A DNA stretch of 64,000 nucleotides, taken from Rhizophagus clarus (lineage: Eukaryota > Glomeromycota > Glomeromycetes > Glomerales > Glomeraceae). The stretch is from contig BLAL01000043.1 in NCBI GenBank assembly GCA_015698045.1, positions 1,426,001 to 1,490,000 of the forward strand, in the 5' to 3' direction. Of the stretch, positions 1 through 12,890 are shown in pieces. The translations under genes were made by a program, and so were the position numbers. The notes below the pieces were generated by a model. The model saw only the letters and a program-made list of their open reading frames with translations, had not been told where the DNA came from and made no database searches. Within the stretch, counting starts at the first letter, position 1, and every line of letters begins with the position of its first letter.

Positions 1-214
1 AATTAAGTAGAATTAACTCGGATTCCATGTAATGACGGCACAACCGGATGATTACCAATGATTACAAATCAAAAAAAAAATTCCAGATGTTGATCAAGTA
101 GGGGGGCGAAATTAGTACTGTACAACCATACCTATTTATAAATATTACAATTTTTTTTTACTCTTAAAAATTTATTTCGCCTTTAAAAATCTGTTTATCA
201 ACCTATAAAAACCC
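1..214 (+). promoter_or_regulatory. Upstream region of the tandem-exon kinase gene
   Basis: This is an AT-rich leader with no coding signal. A CTATAAAA element lies at 203-210, immediately before the ATG at 215, which is too close to act as a normal TATA box for that start. The real transcription start may lie outside the window or use a non-TATA promoter. No other motif is defensible. Confidence 0.25.
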
Positions 215-3200
215 ATGGATTTTTTTATTAATAACGTAAATGCACTAACTGAGAAACCAAATGAGAAATGCATAAAATGTAAATTCAAATGTAACACAAT
301 ATATTTTCAACAAAATTTTAAAAATTGGACCAGTAGTAATAAATATATTGATAAACTTATCCAAGATACTCAATTATCAGCCCATAATAATGATGTAAGA
401 AAAGCATTAGAATGGATACCTTGTAATAGGTTTAATAATATTAAATATATTGAAAAAATTGGGTTATATAGGGCAAATTGGATTGATGGATGTATTGACA
501 AATGGGATAATAAGAATCAAGATTGGAAGAGATATAATGAAAATATGGTTATAATTCTGCAGAATTTAACTAATTTTACATTAGAATATATCAATAAGGT
601 ACGATAATACGATAATTTTTATTTAATTAAATTTTTAAAATATGAATTTTTGTTATTTTTATTTATCGTTATATTTGTAGGCTATAAAAATAAAATATTA
701 TGGAATAACCCAAGATCCACAAACAAAAAATTATATGTTGGTTTTGAGTAATGAATGTGAAAAGTGTAATTATACATGTAACGCAATGCACTTTCGAGAA
801 AATTTTGAAAATTGGACTAGCGGTGACAATGATATTGATAATTTTATTCAAGATACCCAACTATCAGCTCATTATAATAAAGAAGCATTGGAGTGGTTAT
901 CTTATGATAGTTTTTATGATATAAGATGTATTGCAGAAAATGACGAAAATAACATACTATATAGAGCAAATTGGATTGACGGATATATAGTTAATTGGAA
1001 TAAAGAAAATCAAAATTGGGAAAGAGATAATCAAGATATGATTGTTACTTTAAAAATTTTAAATGATCCAAATGTTGTTACATTGGAATTTACAAATGAG
1101 GTATTATTTCATAAAATTTTAATACCTTAATTTTTTACTGTTTTTACTAATATGTTATTTTGTAGATTAAAAGAGATTATGAATTTTATGGAATAACTCA
1201 AGATCCACAAACAAAAAATTATATGATGGTATTTAATATCAAATGTAAAAAATGTAATTGTATATGTAATGCAATGCACTTTCAACAAAATTTTGTAAGT
1301 TGGACTAGTGGTAGTGATCATATCGATAAATTGATTCGAGATACTCAGCTATCAGTACATGATAACTACGATGTATATAAAAATGTATTGGAATGGATAC
1401 CTTATAACAGATTTGACAATATTAATTATGTTATAGAAAACAAAATTTTTGAAGCAAATTGGGTCGATGGATATATTAATAAATGGAATAAATATGATCA
1501 AAGCTGGAAAAGGAACAATCAAAATATGTTGATAATTTTGAAAATTTTGAATGATCCGAAAAATATTAAACTGGAATTTACAAATGAGGTATTACAAATT
1601 TATTATTTAATTAAATTCTAAAATTTCTAAATATTACTTTATTTTTGTAGATTAATAGGCTATATGGAATAACTCAAGATCCAAAAACAAAATATTATAT
1701 GTTGGTTTTGAACGATATATGTAAAAAATGTAATTGTATATGTAATGCAATCCACTTTCAACAAAATTTTGGAAGTTGGACTAGTAATAATAAATATATC
1801 GATAAATTTATTCAAGATACTCAGCTATCAACACATAAAAGCTATGAAATCTTTAATGCATTAGAATGGATACCTTATGATAGGTTTAATAATATTAAAC
1901 ATTTTGAACTTCTTGGGACATATAAAGCAAATTGGATTGATGGAAATATAAATTATTGGAATTATGGCATTCAACATTGGGAAAGATTCAATAAGTATAT
2001 GAATGTAATTTTGAAAAATTTAAATGATTCAAAAAATATTGCAACAGAATATAAGTATGAGGTAACATTATTTAATAGGATTTTAATATTATAATTTTTA
2101 CTATTTTTACTAAAGCGTTTATTTTATTTGTAGGCTGAATCAGGTTATGAATTTTGTGGAATAACACAAGAGCCATAGACAAAAATTTATATGTTTGTTT
2201 TGAATATTAAATGTAAAAAATATTATAATATGTGTAATGCAATATATTTTCAACAAAATTTTAAAAGCTGGACTAGTGGAAATTATAATATTGATAAATT
2301 TATCCAAGATACCCAATTATTGACTCATAATAATGATGTAAGAAAAGCATTAGAATGGATACCTTATAATAGGTTTAATAATATTGAATATATTGAAAAA
2401 ATTGGGTTATATAGGGCAAATTGGATTGATGGATGTATTGACAAATGGGATAATAAGAATCAAAGTTGGAAAAGATATAATAAAAATATGGTTATAATTC
2501 TGAAAAATTTGAGTAATACAAATAATTTTACATTAGATTTTATGAATGAGGTATTAAATTCTTTATTATATTTTAATTTTGTTATTTTTACTAATACATT
2601 ATAATATTAATAGATTAAAAAAAATTGTGAATTTTATGGGATAACTCAAGATCCACGAACAAAAAATTATATGATGGTTTTAAATAATAGATGTGAAAAA
2701 TGTAATTACGTATGTAATGCAATATACTTTCAACATAATTTTGAAAATTGGACTAGTAATGATAAATATATAGATAACCTTATTCAAGATACTCAATTAT
2801 CAGCTCATAGTGATGCAAAAGTAGCATTAGAATGGATACCTTATATAAGTTTTAGCAATATCAAATATATTGAAAGTATTGGAGTATATAGCGCGAATTG
2901 GATTAATGGATGTATTGATAATTGGAATTATGAGAGCCAAAATTGGAAACGAAATAATAAAAATATGGTTGTAATTTTGAAAAATTTGAATAATACAAAT
3001 AATTTTACATTAGAATATAATGTAAATGAGGTATAATAATTTTATTTAATTATATTTTTAAAATCTGAATTTTTGTTATTCTTACTAATACATAATACTT
3101 GTAGATTATAAAATATTATGGAATAACTCAAAATCCACAAACAAAAAATTATATGATGGTTTTGAGTAATAAATGTGAAAAATGTAATTACGTATGTAAT

Positions 3201-6200
3201 GCAATATACTTTCAACATAATTTTGAAAATTGGACTAGTAATGATAAATATATAGATAACCTTATTCAAGATACTCAATTATCAGCTCATAGTGATGCAA
3301 AAGTAGCATTAGAATGGATACCTTATATAAGTTTTAACAATATCAAATATATTGAAAGTATTGGAGTATATAGCGCGAATTGGATTAATGGATGTATTGA
3401 CAATTGGAATAATGAGAGCCAAAATTGGAAACGAAATAATAAAAATATGGTTGTAATTTTGAAAAATTTGAATAATACAAATAATTTTACATTAGAATAT
3501 AATGTAAATGAGGTATAATAATTTTATTTAATTATATTTTTAAAATCTGAATTTTTGTTATTCTTACTAATACATAATACTTGTAGATTATAAAATATTA
3601 TGGAATAACTCAAAATCCACAAACAAAAAATTATATGATGGTTTTGAGTAATCAATGTAAAAAATGTAACTACATATGTAATGCAATGCGCTTTCAACAA
3701 AATTTTGAAAATTGGACTAGTAATAATAAATATATTGATAAACTTATTCAAGATTCTCAATTATCCGCTCATAATGATTCAAAAGTAACATTAGAATGGA
3801 TACCTTATATAAGTTTTAACAATATCAAATATATTGAAAGTATTGGAGTATATAGCACGAATTGGATTAATGGATGTATTGACAATTGGAATAATGAGAG
3901 CCAAAATTGGAAACGAAATAATAAAAATATGGTTGTAATTTTGAAAAATTTGAATAATACAAATAATTTTACATTAGAATATAATGTAAATGAGGTATAA
4001 TAATTTTATTTAATTATATTTTTAAAATCTGAATTTTTGTTATTCTTACTAATACATAATACTTGTAGATTATAAAATATTATGGAATAACTCAAAATCC
4101 ACAAACAAAAAATTATATGATGGTTTTGAGTAATCAATGTAAAAAATGTAACTACATATGTAATGCAATGCGCTTTCAACAAAATTTTGAAAATTGGACT
4201 AGTAATAATAAATATATTGATAAACTTATTCAAGATTCTCAATTATCCGCTCATAATGATTCAAAAATAACATTAGAATGGATACCTTATATAAGTTTTA
4301 ACAATATCAAATATATTGAAAGTATTGGAGTATATAGTGCGAATTGGAGTAATGGATGTATTGACAATTGGAATAATGAGAGCCAAAATTGGAAACGAAA
4401 TAATAAAAATATGGTTGTAATTTTGAAAAATTTGAATAATACAAATAATTTTACATTAGAATATAATGTAAATGAGGTATAATAATTTTATTTAATTATA
4501 TTTTTAAAATCTGAATTTTTGTTATTCTTACTAATACATAATACTTGTAGATTATAAAATATTATGGAATAACTCAAAATCCACAAACAAAAATTATATG
4601 ATGGTTTTGAGTAATCAATGTAAAAAATGTAACTACATATGTAATGCAATGCGCTTTCAACAAAATTTTGAAAATTGGACTAGTAATAATAAATATATTG
4701 ATAAACTTATTCAAAATTCTCAATTATCCGCTCATAATGATTCAAAAGTAACATTAGAATGGATACCTTATATAAGTTTTAACAATATCAAATATATTGA
4801 AAGTATTGGAGCATATAAAGCAAATTGGATTAATGGATGTATTGACAATTGGAATAATGAGAGCCAAAATTGGAAACGAAATAATAAAAATATGGTTGTA
4901 ATTTTGAAAAATTTGAATAATACAAATAATTTCATATTAAAATATATAGATAAGGTATGATAATTTTATTTAATTACATTTTAAAGCCTGAATTTTGTTA
5001 CTTTTATTAATACATTATAATATTAATAGATTAAAAAAAATTGTGAATTTTATGGGATAACTCAAGATCCACAAACAAAAAATTATATGATGGTTTTGAG
5101 TAATGAATGTAAAAAATGTAATTGTATATGTAATGCAATACATTTTCAACAAAATTTTGAAAATTGGACTAGTAATAATGTTGATATTGACGAATTTATT
5201 CAGGATACTCAACTATTAACACATAAAAGTTATGAAATCTTTAATGCATTAGAATGGATACCTTATGATAGGTTTAATAATATTAAACATTTTGAACTTC
5301 TTGGGACATATAAAGCAAATTGGATTGATGGAAATATAAATTATTGGAATTATGGCATTCAACATTGGGAAAGATTCAATGAAAATATGAATGTAACTTT
5401 GAAAAATTTAAATAATTTAAAAAATATTGCAATAGAATATATGAATAAGGTAATTATTATTTAATAAGATTCCAAGGATTATAATTTTCACTATATTTAC
5501 TAAAGCATTTTATTTGTAGATCAAATTAGGTTATGAAGTTTATGGAATAACAAATTTTCCAAGAAAAAGTTATATGTTTGTTTTGAATGATTTGAATAAT
5601 AAATATAAAAACTCTTATAATATATGTAATGCAATATACTTTCAACAAAATTTTAAAAGTTGGACTAGTGGTAATAGTGATATTGATAAATTTATTCAAT
5701 ACACTCAATTAATGACTTATAATAATGATATAAAAAAAGCATTAGAATGGATACCTTATAATAGGCTTAATAATATTAAATATATTAAAGAAATTGGAAT
5801 GTATAGAGCAAGTTGGATTGATGGGTGTATAAATAAGTGGAATAGTGAAGATCAAAATTGGAACAGAGTTAATCAAAATATGCTTATAACTTTAGAAAGT
5901 TTAAATAATCCAAAAGATGTTAAATTGGTATGAACAAATAACTTATGTTTTATTTAAAAATTTCAATAATTACTAATATGTTATTTTGTAGATTAATTGG
6001 AAAAGGCTTTATGGAATAACTCAAAATTCACTAACAAAAAATTATATGATGGTTTTGAATAGTAACTGTGAAAAATGTAACTTTGTATGCAATACAGTAT
6101 ACTTTCAACAAAATTTCGAAAGTTGGACTAGTGGTAATGATAATATTGATAAATTTATTCAGGATACTCAGTTATCAGCTCACAATACCATATCAGATGC

Positions 6201-9200
6201 ATTAGAATGGATACCTCATATAAATTTTAATAATCTTAAATATATTGAAAAAATTGGAATATATAGGGCAGTTTGGATTAATGGTTGTATTGACAAATGG
6301 AATAGTAAGAACCAAAATTGGGAAAGATACCAAAATACGTCCATAAATTTGAAACTTTTAAATAATCTAAAAAACATTGTATCAGAATTTATAAATGAGG
6401 TAATAACAAATCTACTATTAAAATTTTAGTATTATTAATTACTAAATATTGTATATTGTAGGTTAATAGGCCTTATGGAATAACTCAAGACCCACAAACC
6501 GAAAATTATATGATGGTCTTAAGTGATAAATGTAAAAAATGTAATGATGCATGTAATGTAATACATTTTCAACAAAACTTTAAAAATTGGACTAGTGGTA
6601 ATAAATATATTAATAAATTTATTCAGAATGCTCAGTTATCAGCCCATAAAAATGCAAAAGTAATGATAGAATGGATTCCATATAATAGGTTTTGTAATAT
6701 TAAATATAATAGAAGAATTGGAGTGTATAAGGCAAATTGGATTGATGGAAATATATTATATTGGGAAATTGAAGATCAAAGTTGGATAAGATGTAATCAA
6801 AATATTTCTGTTATTTTAAAAGAATTAAATGACCTAAAAAACATTACTTTGGAATTTACAAATGAGGTATGACAAATTTGTTGTTAAATTTATTTTTCCG
6901 AATCACTAAATGCATTTATATTTGTAGATTAATAAACCTTATGGAATAACTCAAGATTTACAAACAAAAAAATATATGATGGTTTTGAGTACTAATGAAT
7001 GCAAAAAATGTAATTGCATGTGTAATGCAATACACTTTCAACAAAATTTTGAAAATTGGACAAGTGGTGATGATGATATTGATAATTTTATTCAAAATAC
7101 ACAATTATTAGTACATTATTATACAAGAAGAAAAGCATTAGAGTGGATACCTTTTAATAGATTTCATAACATTAAATATATTAAAAAAATTGGAGTATAT
7201 AGAGCAAATTGGATTGATGGAAATATAGTTGATTGGAATAATGAAAGTCAATACTTTAAAAGAGATAATCAAAATATGCTTGTAACTTTGAAAATTTTAA
7301 ATGACCCTAAAGTTATTACAAATGAGGTATTGATTAATAAAATATTAGTATTTTAATTTTGTCTTTTTTGCTAACATATTATATTTATATTTGTAGATTA
7401 AAAAAGGTTATGAATTTTATGGAGCAACCCAAGATTTACAAACAAAAAGTTATATGATGGTTTTTAATATCAAATGTAAAAAATGTAATTGTATATGTAA
7501 TGCAATACACTTTCAAGAAAATTTTGAAAGTTGGACTAGTGATAATGATGATATCGATAAATTTATTCAAGATACTCAGTTATTAGCACATGATAATTAC
7601 TATGAAAATGTGTTGGAATGGATACCTTATAACAGGTTTAGCAATATTAATTATAATGTAGAAAGGGAAATATTTAAAGCAAATTGGATTGACGGATATA
7701 TTAGTGAGTGGAATAAAGATGATCAAAATTGGAAAAGAGACAATCAAAATATATTGGTAGTTTTTAAAATTCTAAATGATACAAAGAATATTAAATCAGA
7801 ATTTACAAATGAGGTATTATAAATTTGTTATTTAATTGAATTTTAATAAACTTTTAATGTTTGCTAAATATTACTTTATTTTTGTTAGATTAATAGGCTA
7901 TATGGAATAACTCAGGATCCACAAACAAAACGTTACATAATGGTTTTGAGTGATACATGTAAAAAATGTAATTATATATGTAATGCAATACACTTCCAAC
8001 AAAATTTTGGAAGTTGGACTAGTTATAACGATGATATTGATAAGTTTATTCAAAATACTCAGTTATTATCACATAAAAGCTATGAAATCTTTAACGCATT
8101 AGAATGGATACCTTATGACAGATTCAACAATATAAATTATTCTATAGAAAAGAAAATATATAAAGCAAATTGGGTTGAAGGGTATATTAATGAATGGAAT
8201 AAATATGATCAAAATTGGAAAAGAAATAATCAAAATATGTTGGTAATTTTGAAAATTTTCAATGAGCCAAAAAATATTATATTAGAATTTACAAATGAGG
8301 TATTATAAATTTATTATTTAATCAAATTCAAAATTTTATTGTTTACTAAAATATTATTTTTGTAGATTAATAGGCTGTATGGAATAACTCAAAATCTGCA
8401 AACAAAAAATTATCTAATGGTTTTGAGTGATGTATGTAAAAAATGCAATGATGTATGTAATGCAATACATTTTCAACAAAATTTTGAAAATTGGATGAGT
8501 GGTAATAATGATATTGATAAATTTATTCAAAATACTCAATTATTGGCTCATAATAATGCAAGAAAAGCATTAGAATGGATACCTTATAATAGATTTGAAT
8601 ATATTGAATATGTAGCAAAAGGTGGGTTTGGTAGAGTATATAAAGCAAGTTGGTTGGATGGATATATAAAAAATTGGAATGATAAAGATCAAGATTGGGT
8701 GAGAGACGGTCAAAATATGTTTGTAGCATTGAAAAGTTTAAATAATTCAAAAAATATAACATTAAAGTTTATGAATGAGGTATATAATTTAATTATTATT
8801 TAAATCCAGAAATTTTTTTTTTATAATATAATTTAACTTCATCTTATTTTTTATATGTAGATTACATTACATTATAGAGAAAGAATAGGTAATAGTAATA
8901 TCATTGGATTTTATGGAATAACCCAAGATCCAAAAACAGAAAACTATATGATGGTCTTAAATTATGCAAAAAATGGAAGTTTGCGAAAATTTTTAGATAC
9001 AAGTTATAATAAATTAAGTTGGGTGGATAAAATCGGTTATCTATATGATATTGCAAAGGGTCTTGAATCCATTCATAATAATGATCTGATTCATCGAGAT
9101 TTGCATACTGGAAATATACTTCATAACGGTTGTCTTTATATAGCCGATATGGGGTTATGTAAACCTGCAGATCACAACCTGTCAGTAAATACAGGAAATA

Positions 9201-10219
9201 ACATATACGGTATTTTACCTTATATAGCTCCTGAAATTTTAAGAGGACAAGATTATACCAAAGATTCTGATGTTTACAGTTTTGGTATAGTTATGTATGA
9301 AGTAATTTCTGGATTACCTCCATATCATGATATAAGTCATGATGAAAATTTAGCAATAAAGATTTGCCATGGACTTAGGCCAATATTCAAAATTAAAATA
9401 CCTCACTTAATTATACATTTAATTAAAAGGTGCATAGATACAGATCCATTAAATCGACCAACAGCAAAAGAAATTGCAAATATTTTAGATCAATGGAAGT
9501 ATGAGTTATTTGTGTGTGGAACAGAATTACAAAAACAAATTGAAGAAGCAGACAGAATAAACAATAATTCATCGAATACTGGTGTGCCTTTAACTAATTT
9601 AAGAACATCGTACTACAAAACACATTCAGAAGCTATTTATACAAGTAGATTGCTTAATTTTAAAAATCTTCCTGAACCAAAAAATTCTGATGATTTTTAC
9701 GAACAAAACGATAACATAATTAGCGCTGAATCTTCAGGTATTGTTTAATATAAAATTATTTGCCAAGATAATTAAAAACTTATAAAACATTATTTATTAA
9801 ATAGTGTCATTATCTTTACAAATCGATGTTTCTGAACTGAGCATTAATGGTAATAATCTTCCCGAATCAAAAAATTCGAATGATTACTATGAACAAAGTG
9901 ATAATATAATTAGCATTGAATCTTCAGGTATTGTTTATAAAAATATTTAAATAATTTTAAAAAGAAAACATTAATAATATTATTTATTAAGTAGCGTCAT
10001 TATCTATTTCTCAATCGAACATTAATGATGATGATTTTCCTGAACCAAAAACAAAAAATTCCGATTATTACGAGAAAAATAACGATATAGGTATTGATTA
10101 AATGCTCATATGTTATTGAGACTATAAATACTAATAAAATTATTTTATTAATAGAATCTTTGCAAATTGACATTTCTCAATTGAATATTAGCGAAGATGA
10201 AAATTGTAATAACAAATAA
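215..10219 (+). CDS. 22-exon protein kinase gene built from tandem half-N-lobe exons ending in one complete kinase
   Basis: Exons read as 215-598, 681-1100, 1166-1588, 1651-2061, 2134-2550, 2614-3030, 3105-3512, 3587-3994, 4069-4476, 4551-4954, 5030-5449, 5520-5927, 5992-6399, 6462-6866, 6928-7326, 7397-7813, 7889-8299, 8366-8779, 8861-9737, 9805-9927, 9995-10090 and 10155-10219. All have GT donors and TAG acceptors; introns 1-18 are phase 0 and the last three phase 1. Joined, they would encode about 2,850 residues. Each repeat exon opens with beta4-beta5 (YGITQDPQTKNYMMVL), then a linker with CxxC-type cysteines (KKCNxxCNA), then a degenerate beta1-beta3. Only exon 18 keeps a Gly loop, and exon 19 holds the catalytic core. 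Exon 5 has an in-frame TAG (2176-2178) and exon 10 a 1-nt deletion, so the full-length product needs those exons skipped. A shorter transcript or a pseudogene in part is equally possible. Confidence 0.75.
681..8779 (+). repeat. Tandem array of 17 kinase half-lobe exon-intron units
   Basis: Seventeen consecutive units, each one exon of about 399-423 nt plus an intron of 62-81 nt, make a period of roughly 470-490 bp. Exon 1 supplies the first N-lobe half without the beta4-beta5 part. Every unit carries the same ordered motifs: YGIT-D-P-x-T-K-N-Y, two CxxC-like cysteine pairs, FQQNF-x-WTSG, ID-x-FIQDTQL, EWIPY-x-RF, ANWIDG, V-x-LK-x-LN, and EF-x-NEV at the donor. Exon 12 lost the last motif and ends at VKL. 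The array is a coding tandem duplication, not a satellite: identity is concentrated in exons and every splice phase is kept. Confidence 0.9.
2614..4954 (+). repeat. Five near-identical 482-bp copies within the exon array
   Basis: Exons 6-10 and their introns repeat at exactly 482 bp (481 in the last step because one A is missing). Unlike the rest of the array, the introns are almost identical too, so this block is the youngest part of the expansion. Exons 7, 8 and 9 start with the same IIKYYGITQNPQTKNYMMVL and differ by a handful of bases. Unequal crossing-over is the simplest source. Copy number here may be wrong in an assembly and may vary between isolates. Confidence 0.9.
8366..10219 (+). 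other. Catalytic kinase module and duplicated tail of the array gene (exons 18-22)
   Basis: Exon 18 has an intact Gly loop (AKGGFGRVYKA) and the ATP-binding lysine (FVALKSL). Exon 19 supplies the alphaC/beta4 region, beta5 (NYMMVLNYAKNGSL), the catalytic loop IHRDLHTGN, a DMG instead of DFG (IADMGLCKPA), the activation segment end PYIAPEIL, the alphaF aspartate DVYSFG, and RPTAKEI near the end. This is a TKL-like kinase fold, and the key catalytic residues are present apart from the common DMG change. Exon 19 ends phase 1 at 9737 rather than at the read-through stop at 9746. Exons 20 and 21 repeat its tail motif (LPEPKNSDDFYEQ-like, then a GIV/GID ending) and exon 22 ends with a stop at 10217-10219. 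The module alone could be a free-standing kinase gene. Confidence 0.8.
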
Positions 10220-10619
10220 CGGGTAAACATTTCCATATGGGATAATTACCATTTTAGTTACTGTAATTTATTTTTATTATTTTTTTTTTCTATGTATTAT
10301 TTTTTTCCTCATTATAATTTAAATTTTATTTAATATTTAGTTTTTCTTATTAAAATAAACAAAAATTGCTTTTTTGAAGTGAAAACTTAAACAAACTAAT
10401 TTTACCTAAGACTGAACCAATTTAATTACCTGTTTTACATTATATTTTTCATAAAAGTTCAGGGCTGAATTTTTATGAAACCACGTGACTTTATATAAGT
10501 CACATGCAAACAAAAATTATCATTATTGTATAACGGAAAAAAAACTAATTAACATGGTTGACCTTTTGCTTACCTGTTTTTAACCTTATTTTCCAACCGT
10601 TTATAAAATGTTTTCCTAT
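10220..10619. other. Intergenic spacer with a 19-bp palindrome
   Basis: No gene is seen. At 10485-10503 the sequence GTGACTTTATATAAGTCAC forms a perfect palindrome with 7-bp arms, overlapping an E-box CACGTG at 10483-10488. It could be a terminator hairpin or a binding site; nothing decides between these. Confidence 0.4.
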
Positions 10620-12890
10620 TCTCATTACATTTACTACATAATGGATATACTAAAAATTTTCTTGTAAATTTTGAGGCACAGTTACGAAGTTATTATTCGC
10701 ACCACACCAATAACAGATAGAAATATTTCCTGCTTTTTTTGAAGTATAATAAAGCAATTCATTAGGTAAATTATAGGAAATTTGAACCTTAACAAAAACC
10801 TTTTGTGCTAATTATGATCATCTGGAAAAAATTGGTGATCCGCAGGAATACGTGTAAGTTTGTAGCGCAGATTCTAAATCTTGTTTTTCTGTTAGTTAAT
10901 CTTGATACACTATAAAGGCATCGTGTTTTCCCACATGAATTACATTTTATATAACCCCTAATTTTTGCAGAAATGAGGATATTACTTGGTACTGGCTCAA
11001 TTTTAGATTTTAAATTAATTAAAGTAGGACGGAATTTTTCTATTGTAGGTTTACCATATAAATTTACAAATGTTTTATAATGATCAGGATTACTATTTAA
11101 AAATAATATTTTAATAATATTTTAGTAATATTTTATCATTAAATATAAAATATCACAAAGAATACCTCGTGATGGTACTGAATCAGGCAAAAAATATATA
11201 TTTTGAAAGATATCAATTGGCATTCTGATGGGATAACAAACTTCACAAGATTGGTTACATTTTTTAATCTAAAAATCATGGAAACATAAATATTTAAAGT
11301 AAAACATTTTGCATATAAGTTAATTTATTACCTGAAATGAATATGCTCTTTCTTGACAATGAGTTTTAATAAATTCTACTAGAGGCTTATGTTTTCGCAA
11401 TTGCTGTTGAGTAGTTTCATCTTTTGTCAATGTAGAATCAATTCGCAACATGTTCTTAATTTATGTAATAAATAAATTAAAAGTTATTAAAATAAAGTAT
11501 AAAATAACAGCCTGATTTTAATTTATAAAAAAAAAAAAAATATTACCTCAAACATCTCATCTTGATCAGGATTTTCTGTTTCAAATGCTTCATTTTTCCA
11601 AGTCAGATGTTCTGTAAAGCAATTCTTAAACTGTTAAAATACATTTTTCTAATTCTGCTTTTAAGCATGGATTATCTTTTGCTTTTTCACGTGTATTTTC
11701 TAATGTCTTTAGAGTTTCAAATTCATCTTCATATTCCTCAGCATTATTTCTCTCTCTATAGCAACACCTTGAAGCCCATAATTTATTACACTCATAATTC
11801 TTTCCGTGGGATTACACCAACTGTGATGTGGAGCTGTTCTAACTGAAATTAACATATCAAAATTACCCACTAAAAACAAACATATTAGCGCTATTTGAGC
11901 TGATCCAAAGGTACACGTGTGATCTGGACCTCCATCAGTATAGAGTGGTAATATTGAAGGCAATGGTTGGTTATGATATTGACGATTTATGAGATTAAAA
12001 AATTATGTTGAATGTACTAATGCGCTACTTGGTTGAAATACAGCTTCTTAAAGCTGACATACGCTTTTCCATCATAAAAAGATTCAGATATATCACATGA
12101 TAAATAAAGTAACTGATGGCGTTAATGGCAACTTTGTGAAACCATAATTTGCGGCTGTGATTTCTCCTTCGGCTGGTGCTAAAGTCTTTTTATTGCGAAC
12201 GCCTGTAGATACTGGTACTCCTTCACCAATAGGCACTTTATGTTTATCATCTGCCAAGATAAAACATGCATAATCTTGATATTTTGATATTGAATTCATG
12301 TTCATATTTAAATAAAGTGTAACAATAGTGTTTATCTTCACTGGATTTTCATAATAATCGTGACTACACCTTGTATTTTACATTAAAATGTCCAGTACAT
12401 TGCAAAGCCTTGGTAGTATACGCGTTGGATGGTGCAAAATTCAATATTATCCACTCTTCTGATGGAATAAAAATATCACTTGATAGAGAAGGTCCTTAAT
12501 ATTTTGCATTCAAGCGAGTAATGATTCTATCTCGCAACTCTCGAATAGATATAGCATATGGAATATATAGAGTAGCACCTGTCCGACCTTCATTAACAAC
12601 TGTATTATTGTGCTAAAATATAAAAAAAAAATAAAATAAATTTTATTATTAAGAATATCAGAAAACACAAATTGTAAATTAATTAATAACCGCGTTAAAA
12701 TATCTGTTAAATTCATCCCAAAATATGTCAAATTTTGATCCTTGAAATCCATTATCAGTCCTTAAAGGTAGAGTATATGTCGATCATTTTTCATAAGTGC
12801 GCAGTGGTAAATAATTTTGTTGATCACATGAGTTTCCAAAAACTCGGTACAGGTTCAAGCAGGTTTTCTTTTTCACTAATATGAAAATCC
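10620..12890 (-). pseudogene. Decayed DDE-transposase-like gene
   Basis: Read on the minus strand from about 12890 down, fragments in shifting frames keep one family order. They are a leader with NLYRVFGNSCDQQNYLPLRTYE; then RTDNGFQGSKFDIFWDEFN; then EGRTGATLYIPYAISIRELR; then CFILADDKHKVPIGEGVPVS; then CDISESFYDGKAYVSF; then LPLYTDGGPDHT; then RTAPHHSWCNPTERIMSVIN; and near 10700 a Cys pair (CYWCG, then CSKCN). DDKHKV, TDGGPDH and NPTERIMS are candidates for the D, D and E of a DDE active site. Stops follow LNAKY and SVTLFIM, and frames change near 12080 and 12020, so it is dead. I recognise the family as a common repeat protein in Rhizophagus; its superfamily assignment is inference. No terminal inverted repeats were found. 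Confidence 0.65.

Noticed and set aside
669..5708. Minus-strand open frames recurring in the kinase array (for example 669-860, 3042-3278, 5526-5708)
   Set aside because: They repeat with the same period as the plus-strand exons, cross the intron boundaries and match no family; they are mirror frames of the exon repeat.
11562..11846. Plus-strand 94-codon frame
   Set aside because: Lies over the minus-strand transposase-like relic; hydrophobic composition is that expected from AT-rich antisense sequence.
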